This document shows, one piece after another, positions 25,453 through 36,382 of a stretch of 64,000 bases of DNA. The notes beneath the pieces were generated by a model that searched no databases, was not told the origin of the DNA, and was given only the letters and a program-made list of their open reading frames with translations. Made by a program: the position numbers and the translations under genes. This DNA is from Pirellulales bacterium (GTDB taxonomy: Bacteria; Planctomycetota; Planctomycetia; Pirellulales; UBA1268). The stretch covers positions 1 to 64,000 of the forward strand of contig JADHNY010000006.1 in assembly GCA_016779265.1 (NCBI GenBank). Direction: 5' to 3'. Positions within the stretch are counted from its first letter, which is position 1. Every line of letters begins with the position of its first letter.

Positions 25453-27696
25453 CTACCGGTTCGCCATATCACACGACACGCCACCAGCCGCCGGCACATA
25501 GCAGGCACGTGCATAGTCCATCACCATGCGGTGTGCACTAAACCGCCAGGCCAGTGAGCTGATCGAGTTCTTCATCATCCGAATCCATTCACGAGGCAGC
25601 CCGTCGCTGTCTCGGTCGTAGAAGAGCGGAATGACTTCCTTCTCCAGCACGTCATAGAGGGCAGCCGCATCCCGTTGGTCGGTGATCTCATCCTGGGCAT
25701 GCGTCTCGCCACGACCGATCGCAAACCCGTTGCGGCCATCGAAGGCCTCCGCCCACCAGCCATCGAGAATGGAACAGTTCAGACCGCCGTTGAGCACCAC
25801 CTTCTGACCGCTCGTACCTGAGGCCTCGAGAGGACGACGGGGGTTGTTCAGCCAGACATCAACGCCCTGGATCAGGTGACGGCAGACATTGATGTCGTAG
25901 TCTTCGACAAACACGATGCGACCACTCGTCCGTTCGTCATGCCGAAGATTGGCAATCTTGCGGATCAGTTCCTTGCCCGGCTCGTCGGCCGGATGTGCCT
26001 TGCCTGCGAAAATGATCTGAATCGGTCGATCTGGATCGCTGATCATCGCCAGCAGCCGATCGATGTCTGAGAGCACCAGGTCCGCTCGCTTGTAGGTGGC
26101 AAAGCGACGGGCGAACCCGATCGTGAGAATGTTCGGGTCGAGCACAGTCCGTGCCTGCTCCACCGCTTCATCACACTCGCCGCGACGGCGACACTGTCGA
26201 GCGAGCCGCCGACGCACAAACTGCAGCAGCAGATTCTTCAGGGCGTAGTGCGTCTCCCAGAGCTCGCCTGAATCGACGTCGTAGATCTTCTGCCAGACGT
26301 CGGGCTCGCCCATGCGACGGAACCAGCCAGAAGGGAAGATGCGATCGTAGAGCTGCAGCATCTGCCAGGAGAGCCAGCTCGGCACATGCACGCCGTTGGT
26401 GATGTGGCCGATCGGCACCTCTTCTTCCTCACGAGCTGGCCAGAGGCTGTTCCACATCCGGCGGCTGACATGACCGTGGAGCGCACTCACAGCATTCGCC
26501 CGCCGCGACAGCTTCAATGCCAGCACCGTCATGCAGAACGGCTCGTCATGATTGTGGGTTTCCACACGGCCCAGCGACATCAGGTGGTCGTGGGAGATAC
26601 CCAGGGCATCTCGCATCGGCCCGAGATGCTCTTCTACCAGTCCACCGTCGAAACGGTCGTGTCCAGCGGGGACAGGCGTGTGGGTCGTAAACACCGTCTG
26701 CCGCGCCACGCGTCGCACTGCCTCGTCATAGGAGTAGCCGTCACGGTCCATGCGGCCGCGGATCGCCTCAAGCGTGGCAAAGGCGGAATGCCCTTCATTG
26801 AGGTGATACACGCCAGGCGTGATCCCCATCGCGCGGATCGCTTTCACGCCGCCGATGCCGAGCACGAGTTCCTGCCGGATCCGCACTCGGGTGTCACCAC
26901 CGTAGAGCCGACTGGTCAGCTCACGGTCTTCCGGCGTGTTGCCTTCCACATCGGAGTCGAGCAGGTAGAGATTCACCCGCCCCACAGACATCCGCCAGAC
27001 CTGTGCCAGGATCGGACCGCTGCGGGTGTCGACCTGTACGACAACGGGATTGCCTTCGACATCGACCGCACGGTCAATGGGCAGGCTTTCGACACGCGAG
27101 TGCAGATACTCCTGGTGCTGGTAGCCGTCGACATCGAGCTGCTGGCGGAAGTAGCCCTGCTTGTAGAACAGGCCCACAGCGACCAGGGGAATCCCTAGGC
27201 CACTCGCACTCTTGATGTGGTCACCGGCGAGCACGCCCAGGCCACCTGAGTAGACCGGCACAGACTCGTGGATGCCGAACTCTGCTGAGAAATAGACGAC
27301 CGGCTTCGAGCCGAGCACGCCTGCGTGCACATGGCTCCACGTCGACTCGGCGGCCAGATACTCCTTCAGTCGTCGATACGCCTGATTGATCCTGCTGTAG
27401 AGCACCAGCTCAGCGGCCCGAGCCTCGAGTCGCTCTGGCGTAAACTCCGCTAACAGTGCGATCGGGTTGTGCCCAAGCTGGCGAAACCGCACCGGGTCGA
27501 GTTCACGGAACAGGTTGTTGACCTCAGGGTGCCAGCTCCACCACAGATTGCGGGCGAGAGCCATGCACTTGTCGTAGAGGTTTTGCGGCGAAAGTTCGTG
27601 CAGCCTTGGTGGTGCGAGACGTCCGTTACTCGAGGCCGGCATGACCGAAGCGGGAATACCGGGAGTGCGCGGGGTGGTCTCTTCTGCCTGGCTCAT
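25453..27696 (-). CDS. glgP: Alpha-glucan phosphorylase (GlgP type)
   Basis: This PLP enzyme releases glucose 1-phosphate from glycogen-like glucans in the cytoplasm. The start at 27696 (MSQAEETTPR) follows GGAG and removes 29 residues from the track ORF. The 747 residues match the alpha-glucan family phosphorylase group. Markers are NLWWSWHPEVNNLFRELD, YFSAEFGIHESVPVYSGGLGVLAGDH, YHLNEGHSAF and TTHTPVPAGHDRF. The PLP lysine is in EASGTSGQKVVLNGGLN, where the common Met after Gly is Gln. The acceptor loop FAGKAHPADEPGK is also present. A TATACT hexamer at 27766-27771 (minus strand) might be its -10 region, without a good -35. Confidence 0.93.
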   Translation of the reverse strand: MSQAEETTPRTPGIPASVMPASSNGRLAPPRLHELSPQNLYDKCMALARNLWWSWHPEVNNLFRELDPVRFRQLGHNPIALLAEFTPERLEARAAELVLYSRINQAYRRLKEYLAAESTWSHVHAGVLGSKPVVYFSAEFGIHESVPVYSGGLGVLAGDHIKSASGLGIPLVAVGLFYKQGYFRQQLDVDGYQHQEYLHSRVESLPIDRAVDVEGNPVVVQVDTRSGPILAQVWRMSVGRVNLYLLDSDVEGNTPEDRELTSRLYGGDTRVRIRQELVLGIGGVKAIRAMGITPGVYHLNEGHSAFATLEAIRGRMDRDGYSYDEAVRRVARQTVFTTHTPVPAGHDRFDGGLVEEHLGPMRDALGISHDHLMSLGRVETHNHDEPFCMTVLALKLSRRANAVSALHGHVSRRMWNSLWPAREEEEVPIGHITNGVHVPSWLSWQMLQLYDRIFPSGWFRRMGEPDVWQKIYDVDSGELWETHYALKNLLLQFVRRRLARQCRRRGECDEAVEQARTVLDPNILTIGFARRFATYKRADLVLSDIDRLLAMISDPDRPIQIIFAGKAHPADEPGKELIRKIANLRHDERTSGRIVFVEDYDINVCRHLIQGVDVWLNNPRRPLEASGTSGQKVVLNGGLNCSILDGWWAEAFDGRNGFAIGRGETHAQDEITDQRDAAALYDVLEKEVIPLFYDRDSDGLPREWIRMMKNSISSLAWRFSAHRMVMDYARACYVPAAGGVSCDMANR

Positions 27697-27859
27697 GGCG
27701 GGGCTCCGAGGAGGGTGGGAAAGCGAAACGCTTGGTACGGAGGGAACCATCCAGAAGGATGCACAAGTATATCGGTGGAGCAAAGCCTGAGCGAGCCCTC
27801 ACCCTGACAGCCCATCGTTATCATGGAACTGTTCCCTGATTACTTGAAAGCGAGCCGCG

Positions 27860-28924
27860 ATGTCCGTCCCTCAGCTGTTCCCGATTGGCTGCCAGCATCC
27901 AGATCCTGATGCTCTTTCCATCGTGCTCGACATCGTGGGCTCCCAGGCGGAAGGCACTCGCGACGTGGGCCCGTGGCGGAGCGGCACATTTGCCACGCTC
28001 GCAGAACATGGCGTGCTCGCCGGGTTTCTCCCGAGCGACTGTGAGGGCACGGCCGCCACAGAGACCGCCATCATGGAGTTCCTGATCGAACTCGGTGGCC
28101 GCTGCCTGACAACAGCGCTCGCTCTCACCCAGTGGGCCAGTGGCTGCCGGATCATTGCCGAAGCGGAGACCGACGTCCGGCAGCAGTTCCTCCCCGCACT
28201 CGCCCGTGGCGACCTGAGCACCACTGTCGGGATCTCACAGCTGACCACTAGCCGTCGCCATCTCGGCCGGGCTGTGATGGAGGCCAGCACGGTCGATGGC
28301 CAGTGGCTTCTGGATGGCCTCTGCCCGTGGGTCACTGGTGCCGACAGCGTTGACACGGTGGTCACCGGGGCAGCAACGCCTTCTGGTGACACGCTGTTTT
28401 TTGTGGTGGAACGTGAAGCCTCTGGTGTCACCGTCGACCCGCCGATGCAGATGCTCGCCCTCACCGGCAGCCGCACCTCAGCCGTCCATTTTGATGCGGC
28501 AGCAACAACGGCTGTCATCGAGCCGAGTGCCACAAGACGGCCTGCCGCCGGCGGCCTGACGACTTCCGCGTTAGCCGTCGGTGCCGCGCAGGCCTCCGCT
28601 CGACTGCTGGCACGGGAAGCCTCTCGCCGGGAAGACCTTGGTCCGAGTGCCGCCGGTCTTGCCGAGGAGGCTGCCGGGCTTGCTGACCGCGTACTCCAAG
28701 GTGTTCGAGAGGGAATGGAGCCCACAGAGCGAGATCAGCTCCGTGGCGAAGCCAACAGTCTCGTTATCCGTGCCGCCCAAGCAGGCCTTGTTGCGAGCAA
28801 GGGAGCGGGCTTTGTTGCCGGACACCCTGCTGAACGAGCCATCCGAGAGGCGATGTTCTTCCTCGTCTGGAGCTGTCCACAGGCGGTGTCCACAGCCACC
28901 CTCTGTGAACTCGTCGCCATCTGA
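27860..28924 (+). CDS. Acyl-CoA dehydrogenase-like protein, C-terminally short
   Basis: The arrangement matches the acyl-CoA dehydrogenase fold: an N-terminal helical part (LAEHGVLAGFLPSDCEGTAATETAIMEFLIELG), a middle beta part (TTVGISQLT, WLLDGLCPWVTGA, FFVVEREASGVTV, LALTGSRTSAVHFD), and a C-terminal helical bundle (AVGAAQASARLLAREAS). In active enzymes the middle part binds FAD. The protein ends at CELVAI after 354 residues. The segment that would carry the YxG-type catalytic glutamate and final helices of a 380-residue enzyme is not recognisable. It may be a flavoprotein of altered chemistry or a non-catalytic relative. It is divergent from glgP. No fatty-acid genes are near it. Confidence 0.75.
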   Translation: MSVPQLFPIGCQHPDPDALSIVLDIVGSQAEGTRDVGPWRSGTFATLAEHGVLAGFLPSDCEGTAATETAIMEFLIELGGRCLTTALALTQWASGCRIIAEAETDVRQQFLPALARGDLSTTVGISQLTTSRRHLGRAVMEASTVDGQWLLDGLCPWVTGADSVDTVVTGAATPSGDTLFFVVEREASGVTVDPPMQMLALTGSRTSAVHFDAAATTAVIEPSATRRPAAGGLTTSALAVGAAQASARLLAREASRREDLGPSAAGLAEEAAGLADRVLQGVREGMEPTERDQLRGEANSLVIRAAQAGLVASKGAGFVAGHPAERAIREAMFFLVWSCPQAVSTATLCELVAI

Positions 28925-29044
28925 GAAGCCCCGTTTTCTTCGCAGAAAACTCACATTTCTGGGCTTGTCGAGCCCGCCAGCTTTGACGCATGCTCTGGTG
29001 ACGTGGGGGACACGCCGTCCCTCCCCGCCCCCAGGGCCTCAGCG

Positions 29045-30073
29045 ATGTCGGCAAATCCCCGTCGGGTACTGATCGTCAAACTCTCTGCGATTGGCGATGT
29101 GCTGCATGCCCTGCCGACGGCTGTGGCCTTGCGGCAGGCCTTGCCTGAAGCGGAAATCGCCTGGGCGGTCGAGGGGCGTGCTCGCGAACTGCTCGATGGC
29201 CATCCAGCAATCGACCGGGTGATCAGCCTGCCACGTCGCTGGCTGAAGTCTCCGGGGGAAGTGCTCCGCGTGCGACGTCAGCTGCAGCAGCTGGATGCGG
29301 ACGTCACGATCGATGCCCAAGGCCTGCTTAAAAGCGGCGTCCTCTCGTGGCTCTCCGGAGCCGGCATGCGAATCGGCTATGCCGCCCCCGAGGCCCGCGA
29401 AGGATCGGCCTGGTTCTCGACCCACCGCGTCTCGTCAACCGCCGCCCATGTGGTCGATCGACACCTCGAACTGCTCACGCCGCTGGGCATCAGCGACGAC
29501 ACACCTCGGTTTGACATTCCTCGGTCGGAAGAGGCACGCCGCAACGTTGATGCCTGGTGGAAGAGCCTCGCTCTGCCAGATACGCCTGCCGTGATCAATC
29601 CCGGCGCCGGCTGGAGTTCGAAGCTCTGGCCCACCGAACGCTTCGCTGCTGTTGCCCGCCAGCTCGGACGCCGTCACGGTCTGGTGAGCTTGGTTGTCTG
29701 GGGTGGTCCAAGTGAGCGTGAGGCGGCGGAACAGATCGTTTCAGCCTCCGCAGGCGAAGCGGTGCTGGCCCCCCCAACCACGCTGCAAGAACTCGCGGAA
29801 GTTGCCCGGCGTTCGCGGGTGTTTCTCTCCAGTGACACCGGTCCGCTTCATCTTGCTGTCGCTGTCGGCACGCCCTGCGTTGGACTCTTCGGCCCAGTGC
29901 CTGCTTCCCGCAACGGCCCGTACGGTCCGCAGCACACCACGGTCGAGCCACCTGCCGGCATCCGCCCCGCCTGGAAGGATCGCAAACGCGACACCCGCTC
30001 CATGCTGGCGATCGATGTCGACCGGGTTGTGGATGCAGCGGTGCGGCTGATCAGTCGGCAGGCTGCGGCCTAG
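29045..30073 (+). CDS. Glycosyltransferase family 9 (heptosyltransferase-like)
   Basis: The product resembles ADP-heptose:LPS heptosyltransferase I, a cytoplasmic GT-B enzyme at the inner face of the membrane. The start at 29045 (MSANPRRVLIVKLSAIGDVLHALPT) gives the canonical opening and 342 residues; the track start at 29003 is rejected. Other motifs are DAQGLLKSGVLSWLSGAGMRIGY, INPGAGWSSKLWP (nucleotide-sugar site) and SSDTGPLHLAVAVGTPCVGLFGP, which is diagnostic. Planctomycetes have an outer membrane with lipid A genes, so an LPS core role is plausible, though another acceptor is possible. Confidence 0.92.
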   Translation: MSANPRRVLIVKLSAIGDVLHALPTAVALRQALPEAEIAWAVEGRARELLDGHPAIDRVISLPRRWLKSPGEVLRVRRQLQQLDADVTIDAQGLLKSGVLSWLSGAGMRIGYAAPEAREGSAWFSTHRVSSTAAHVVDRHLELLTPLGISDDTPRFDIPRSEEARRNVDAWWKSLALPDTPAVINPGAGWSSKLWPTERFAAVARQLGRRHGLVSLVVWGGPSEREAAEQIVSASAGEAVLAPPTTLQELAEVARRSRVFLSSDTGPLHLAVAVGTPCVGLFGPVPASRNGPYGPQHTTVEPPAGIRPAWKDRKRDTRSMLAIDVDRVVDAAVRLISRQAAA

Positions 30074-30171
30074 CGGCCGCCCCGCCGCATGCATGCCTGC
30101 GACGTCCTGCAGCCGCGTCTTGCCCCCTATACTCTTCCGGCAAGCACACAGAGACCCCGGAGAGCAGCGGC

Positions 30172-32525
<2,354 letters not shown>

Positions 32526-32543
32526 CCGGCAGACCTCGCTACG

Positions 32544-33476
32544 CTAGCGACCGGCGAACAAGGCAGGGCGACCGGCGAACCAGGCAGGCGGGGCCCATGC
32601 CAGGCCGAGGGTGGCCATACCGCATCCCCAGAGGAGGTCTCCCGAGAGCAGGCCGATCAGCGGCCAGCCGAAGAGTCCCATCGTCACCACGAAGCCGCGG
32701 AGTCCAGCAACCCACACGCCCGCAGCGAACACGATTTCAAACAGCGTGATCGCGTGGGTGACAAAGTTCGTCAGATAATCCGACTCGGCCAAGGCCGCCA
32801 TCAGCGTGCCAGCTGCCTGGTCTCGTCCGCTGACGAGCCACCAGGCTGCCGTCCCATCCCACCAGACATCGCCTTTGAGCTGCGAAAGAACGGCTGCCAC
32901 AGCGATCCCACTGGCGTGGACTCCAAGCAATGAGAGTGCCAGACGATTGCGGACCGAAGGGCCCGCCTCCGGCAGCTTCCGGATCGCCCTGAGTCGTGCA
33001 TCGAGTGAGATCGCATCGCCGCTGCGGCCAATCACCAGACACCACAGCAGGATCACCAAGAGATCGTCCGCCGGCTGGACAAGCATCGGCCCGCGGTGCA
33101 GGAGCGACACCCAGAGCACCGCTGCGGCGATCGCCGCAAACGGCGTCCCAATGCCCACGAGTAGGGCCGCGAAGGCCACAAAGCCGACCGCATAGAGGGC
33201 CCACAACGAGGCCGCCGTCGTCGCCGAATCAAACAACGAGATCCCGTAGGACGACCGCCAGGAATCGATCACGGAAGGCGAGACCACTCCCTCAGGCCCA
33301 AACCACTGCTGCAGGTCGTTCGCGTAACTTGCCCAGAGGAGGAGTCCCAAGGCTGCCGTCGCAATCCGAATCACCGCGAGTCCACGGGCATTGGTCGGCA
33401 CAAACCAGAACGCATTCCAGGCACGGCCGAGCTGTTCGCTCAACGGCCGCGGTTCGCTCGCCGACAGGCTGCTCAT
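32544..33476 (-). CDS. HTTM-like polytopic membrane protein
   Basis: The 310-residue product has about six to eight hydrophobic segments and the layout of the HTTM (vitamin K-dependent gamma-carboxylase-like) family: ARGLAVIRIATAALGLLLWAS, then HRGPMLVQPADDLLVILLWCLVIGRSG (a conserved polar loop in this family), QLKGDVWWDGTAAWW and HAITLFEIVF. Bacterial HTTM proteins rarely carry the epoxidase half, and none is seen here. The start overlaps the stop of the upstream gene by four bases (ATGA), implying coupling. The last residues are a duplicated PA(W/L)FAGR. Confidence 0.75.
   Translation of the reverse strand: MSSLSASEPRPLSEQLGRAWNAFWFVPTNARGLAVIRIATAALGLLLWASYANDLQQWFGPEGVVSPSVIDSWRSSYGISLFDSATTAASLWALYAVGFVAFAALLVGIGTPFAAIAAAVLWVSLLHRGPMLVQPADDLLVILLWCLVIGRSGDAISLDARLRAIRKLPEAGPSVRNRLALSLLGVHASGIAVAAVLSQLKGDVWWDGTAAWWLVSGRDQAAGTLMAALAESDYLTNFVTHAITLFEIVFAAGVWVAGLRGFVVTMGLFGWPLIGLLSGDLLWGCGMATLGLAWAPPAWFAGRPALFAGR
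32547..32588 (-). repeat. Tandem 21-base duplication at the end of the HTTM-like gene
   Basis: Two adjacent 21-base copies (32547-32567 and 32568-32588) differ at one position and encode PALFAGR and PAWFAGR, followed immediately by the stop codon. This looks like a recent in-frame duplication that extended the C-terminus by seven residues. Confidence 0.85.
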
Positions 33477-34141
33477 GGGGTGGCTCCTTGCTCAGCGGAG
33501 GGCGTCACCACAGGAGCCACATCCCGCTCCTGTTCCACCGGCAGCAGCTGTACGCTCCCCGCCACGCGCCGCACGCGGGCAACGGCCACCGGGGCATACT
33601 GAGGCTCCGCAGCATCCTCTGCCGAGAACTCCTCGCGGTCGGTCAGCACCACCCGCATTGTCCGCACCCGCACGTCCTCGGCCCCGACGTCGTCAAACAG
33701 GTTCTCTGCCATCGCTGATGGCAGCAGACCGGCCACATCCTCAGGCACCATCCCGGGCTCAAGCCAGCTTGCCAGCTGCCGCCAGCGTGCGGCGGCAACT
33801 CCCGACGCTCCCTTCGCCGGCAAACGTATCGACATGTCCTCGCCGCTGCTCTCCCAAGGCTCCACCATGATCAGGTAGTCGGCATCGTCGATCTGCCCGT
33901 AGGTCAGCCGTTCGTCGAAGCCAATGTCGAGCCAGAGGGGCACCATCCAGGGGGAGAACAGTTTGGACTTCACCGTTCTCAGCAGCGTGGATGAGCCACT
34001 GCTGGAGTTACAGGCAACCGTCAGCGTGAATCCGAGGAGATAGAGCGTCAGGGCGATGCTGACGAAGCCGCGAAAACCTTCACTCGGCAGGCTTGCGGAA
34101 GGCACTCCGGAATCAGTTTTTCCTGGCTGCTCGACGGACAC
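33473..34141 (-). CDS. Membrane-anchored protein of unknown function, partner of the HTTM-like protein
   Basis: The 222-residue product has one hydrophobic segment (residues 24-44, FRGFVSIALTLYLLGFTLTVAC) and a following soluble domain likely outside the membrane. The domain contains DIGFDERLTYGQIDDADYLIMV and an RVRTMRVVLTDREEF segment. Its stop overlaps the start of the HTTM-like gene (ATGA). In other bacteria HTTM genes often travel with such a partner, so a functional complex is likely, but no activity can be assigned. Confidence 0.75.
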   Translation of the reverse strand: MSVEQPGKTDSGVPSASLPSEGFRGFVSIALTLYLLGFTLTVACNSSSGSSTLLRTVKSKLFSPWMVPLWLDIGFDERLTYGQIDDADYLIMVEPWESSGEDMSIRLPAKGASGVAAARWRQLASWLEPGMVPEDVAGLLPSAMAENLFDDVGAEDVRVRTMRVVLTDREEFSAEDAAEPQYAPVAVARVRRVAGSVQLLPVEQERDVAPVVTPSAEQGATP

Positions 34142-34187
34142 GGATCACTTCCAAAAACGAATGGCAGGGCTGCCAGGACGGGCCGCG

Positions 34188-34216
34188 TTGACACACCGCC
34201 AGGAGCCCGATACTTT
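34188..34216 (+). promoter_or_regulatory. Likely sigma-70 type promoter of the tRNA-Ala gene
   Basis: A perfect TTGACA -35 hexamer (34188-34193) is followed after exactly 17 bases by TACTTT (34211-34216), a partial -10. Transcription would begin near 34223, about 84 bases before the tRNA. The -35 match is exact, the -10 weak (three of six consensus positions). Confidence 0.5.
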
Positions 34217-34306
34217 CCCGGTGAGGCTTCTGCTTCAAAAATACTTCCGAAAACGTGCCCGGGCGCATGGCTTCTTCCAGAAGTTCGCCGCTTGTGAGAC
34301 GTCTCA

Positions 34307-34379
34307 GGGGGATTAGCTCAGTTGGGAGAGCGTCTGGCTGGCAGCCAGAAGGTCAGGGGTTCGAGTCCCCTATCCTCCA
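34307..34379 (+). tRNA. tRNA-Ala (anticodon GGC)
   Basis: The full cloverleaf can be folded by eye. The acceptor stem pairs GGGGGAT with ATCCTCC and includes a G3-U70 pair, the main alanyl-tRNA identity signal. The D arm is GCTC...GAGC, the anticodon stem TCTGG/CCAGA with loop CTGGCAG (anticodon GGC), and the T arm AGGGG-TTCGAGT-CCCCT. The discriminator base is A. The CCA end is not encoded, which fits the CCA-adding-type enzyme at 50860. It is the only tRNA in the window and stands alone. Confidence 0.97.
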
Positions 34380-34402
34380 CTTTTCTTTCACTCGCGGGTG
34401 TC

Positions 34403-34435
34403 TGCTCGCGACGTCTCAGCTGCGGGCGTTTTTTT
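34403..34435 (+). terminator. Rho-independent terminator after tRNA-Ala
   Basis: TGCTCGCG (34403-34410) can pair with TGCGGGCG (34421-34428), including G-U pairs, leaving a ten-base loop. Seven thymines (34429-34435) follow directly. It lies 24 bases after the tRNA, so it is a good candidate for its terminator. Confidence 0.65.
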
Positions 34436-34597
34436 GCTCGCAAGAGCTGTGCTGAGGTGGCTCGAAGCCAGCACACGTCTCGTCGCTGCCGGGAACACGA
34501 CGCCGACAGCCCTCGACCACGCCGACGTCCCCGGCTTTCGTCGACCCTGGATCGCGTATGCTGCGAAGGCCTCCGCAGCCTCTGGGAAGTGACCCAC

Positions 34598-35539
34598 ATG
34601 CCAGCCTCGTCAGCTCCGATTGCCTGGATGAACGGTCGCTTCCTGCCTGCAGCGGAACTCTCACTTCCCGTTGGTGACGCGGGCTTTGTGCTTGGCGCCA
34701 CCGTGACTGAGCAGCTGCGGACCTTTCGTGGCCGGCTCTTTCGTCCGCACGCCCACAGCAAGCGGCTGCACGAGTCGCTGGTCATCACCGGAATCGATCT
34801 GGCACAGGTTCGGAACACCAGCGGGCAGCTCCTTGCCTTGCGGATCGAGGATGTGCTGCAGGCAGCGGCTGAGGTCGCCTCAACGAATGCTGCCCTCGGT
34901 CCGGCAGAGGGAGACCTTGGCGTGGTGATCTTTGCCACGCCAGGCGACCTCGCCTCACAACATCAGGGCCACAGCGGATCACCTCGCGTGGTCGTGCACT
35001 CATTCCCGTTGGCGTTTGGCCTCTGGCACACCGCCTATGAACAGGGTGTGGCTTTGCGGCGGGTGCAGGTGCGACAGGTCCCGGATGTCTGCTGGCCAGT
35101 GCAGCTCAAGTGCCGTAGTCGCATGCACTACTTCCTAGCAGATCGCGAGGCCGCTGATCGTGAACCGGGCAGTCGAGCAGTTCTCGAAGAGCTTGATGGC
35201 ACGATCTGCGAAACCTCCACGGCAAACGTGCTTGTGGTGCACGAGGGTGTGCTGTCGGCTCCAACGCATGCGTTGGAGGGCGTGAGCCTGGCATACGTGC
35301 AGGAGCGAGCGGCCGAACTCCACCTGCCCTGGCAGCCCAAGCGACTCGTGGCAGCTGACCTGGCGTCGGCGGACGAAATCATGCTCACCAGCACGCCCAA
35401 CTGCCTGCTGCCGGCCACCCGCTTTGAAGGTGCAGCCGTGGGCACCGGAAAGCCGGGGCCGATCTATCGTTCACTGCTCGCCTCGTGGAGCGAACAGGTC
35501 GGCGTCGATATTGCGGCGCAGGCCGCGGCGATGGCGTGA
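34598..35539 (+). CDS. Class IV aminotransferase (branched-chain/D-amino acid type)
   Basis: This is a cytosolic PLP enzyme of fold type IV. The start at 34598 (MPASSAPIAWMNGRFLPAAE) is chosen because the track ORF begins inside the tRNA. The 313 residues contain GDAGFVLGATVTEQLRTFRGRLFRPHAHSKRL at the N-terminus, the region of the PLP lysine near QLKCRSRMHYFLADREA, and DGTICETSTANVLVV, the conserved ExxxxN phosphate-binding loop. EIMLTSTPNCLLPATRFEG ends the active-site region. Substrate could be a branched-chain amino acid, a D-amino acid or 4-amino-4-deoxychorismate; motifs here do not decide. It stands alone, about 100 bases before the next gene. Confidence 0.87.
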   Translation: MPASSAPIAWMNGRFLPAAELSLPVGDAGFVLGATVTEQLRTFRGRLFRPHAHSKRLHESLVITGIDLAQVRNTSGQLLALRIEDVLQAAAEVASTNAALGPAEGDLGVVIFATPGDLASQHQGHSGSPRVVVHSFPLAFGLWHTAYEQGVALRRVQVRQVPDVCWPVQLKCRSRMHYFLADREAADREPGSRAVLEELDGTICETSTANVLVVHEGVLSAPTHALEGVSLAYVQERAAELHLPWQPKRLVAADLASADEIMLTSTPNCLLPATRFEGAAVGTGKPGPIYRSLLASWSEQVGVDIAAQAAAMA

Positions 35540-35640
35540 GCAGATTCGCGACATTTCCCGACTGAGGGTGACATTGCGGAAGTCGTGCGCGGCTGAGACG
35601 ATACCCCTCTTCTCAAAGGCCAACGGAGTGTCCGGTTCCC

Positions 35641-36291
35641 ATGCATGACACCAGCACCGAGCATCCACCAACCATTCCGCGGGGGCCACGAGGCTGGCTA
35701 CGACGGCTCTATCTATGGGTGCTCTCCTGGGCCGATTCACCCTACGGCATGGCTGGTCTCGCAGGCATTTCGTTTGCTGAAAGCTCGTTCTTTCCGATTC
35801 CACCAGATGTGCTGCAGATCGCACTCTCCGTCTCACGGCCCCAGCGGGCCTTTCTCTTCGCCGCCGTCTCGACAGTCGCCAGCGTCGCCGGTGGTGCCCT
35901 CGGCTGGGCGATCGGCTGGGGACTCTGGCAGGCGACCTCCAACTTCTTCTTTGACTGGATTCCGGGCTTCACCGAAGAGCATTTCGCCTTTGTCGAACAG
36001 CAGTATCAGGCAAACGCAGGCATCGCGATCTTTGCGGCTGCCTTTACCCCGATTCCCTTCAAGGTGTTTACGATCGCCGCGGGCGCCTGCTCTGTGCCGC
36101 TGCCCACACTGCTTCTCGCCTCTGCAGCCGGCCGTGGCCTACGGTTCTTCCTCGTGGCAGGCGTGATGCGGGTGTTTGGTGAACAGGCCAAGCGGATTCT
36201 CAACCGCAACCTAGAACTGGTCACACTCGTGCTCGGAGCCATGATCGTGGCGGGCTTCGTGGCACTGCGGTATCTCCCCGGGCACAACTAA
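35641..36291 (+). CDS. YqaA/DedA (VTT domain) membrane protein
   Basis: The 216-residue inner-membrane protein belongs to the VTT family. Motifs are AGISFAESSFFPIPPDVLQIALSVSRPQRAF (re-entrant N-terminal segment), GGALGWAIGWGLW, and AAAFTPIPFKVFTIAAGAC, typical of the YqaA subgroup. VTT proteins have been linked to lipid scrambling or transport and to membrane integrity. It is convergent with glnE across a 90-base gap without a clear terminator. Confidence 0.92.
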   Translation: MHDTSTEHPPTIPRGPRGWLRRLYLWVLSWADSPYGMAGLAGISFAESSFFPIPPDVLQIALSVSRPQRAFLFAAVSTVASVAGGALGWAIGWGLWQATSNFFFDWIPGFTEEHFAFVEQQYQANAGIAIFAAAFTPIPFKVFTIAAGACSVPLPTLLLASAAGRGLRFFLVAGVMRVFGEQAKRILNRNLELVTLVLGAMIVAGFVALRYLPGHN

Positions 36292-36382
36292 CCCGTGTAA
36301 CCCGTGGAGCCCCTTGCCGAACAACCTTCCGAATGGCCCGTGATCTGCCGAGCAGCCTGCAGGTCACGGCGAGCCAGGCTTT

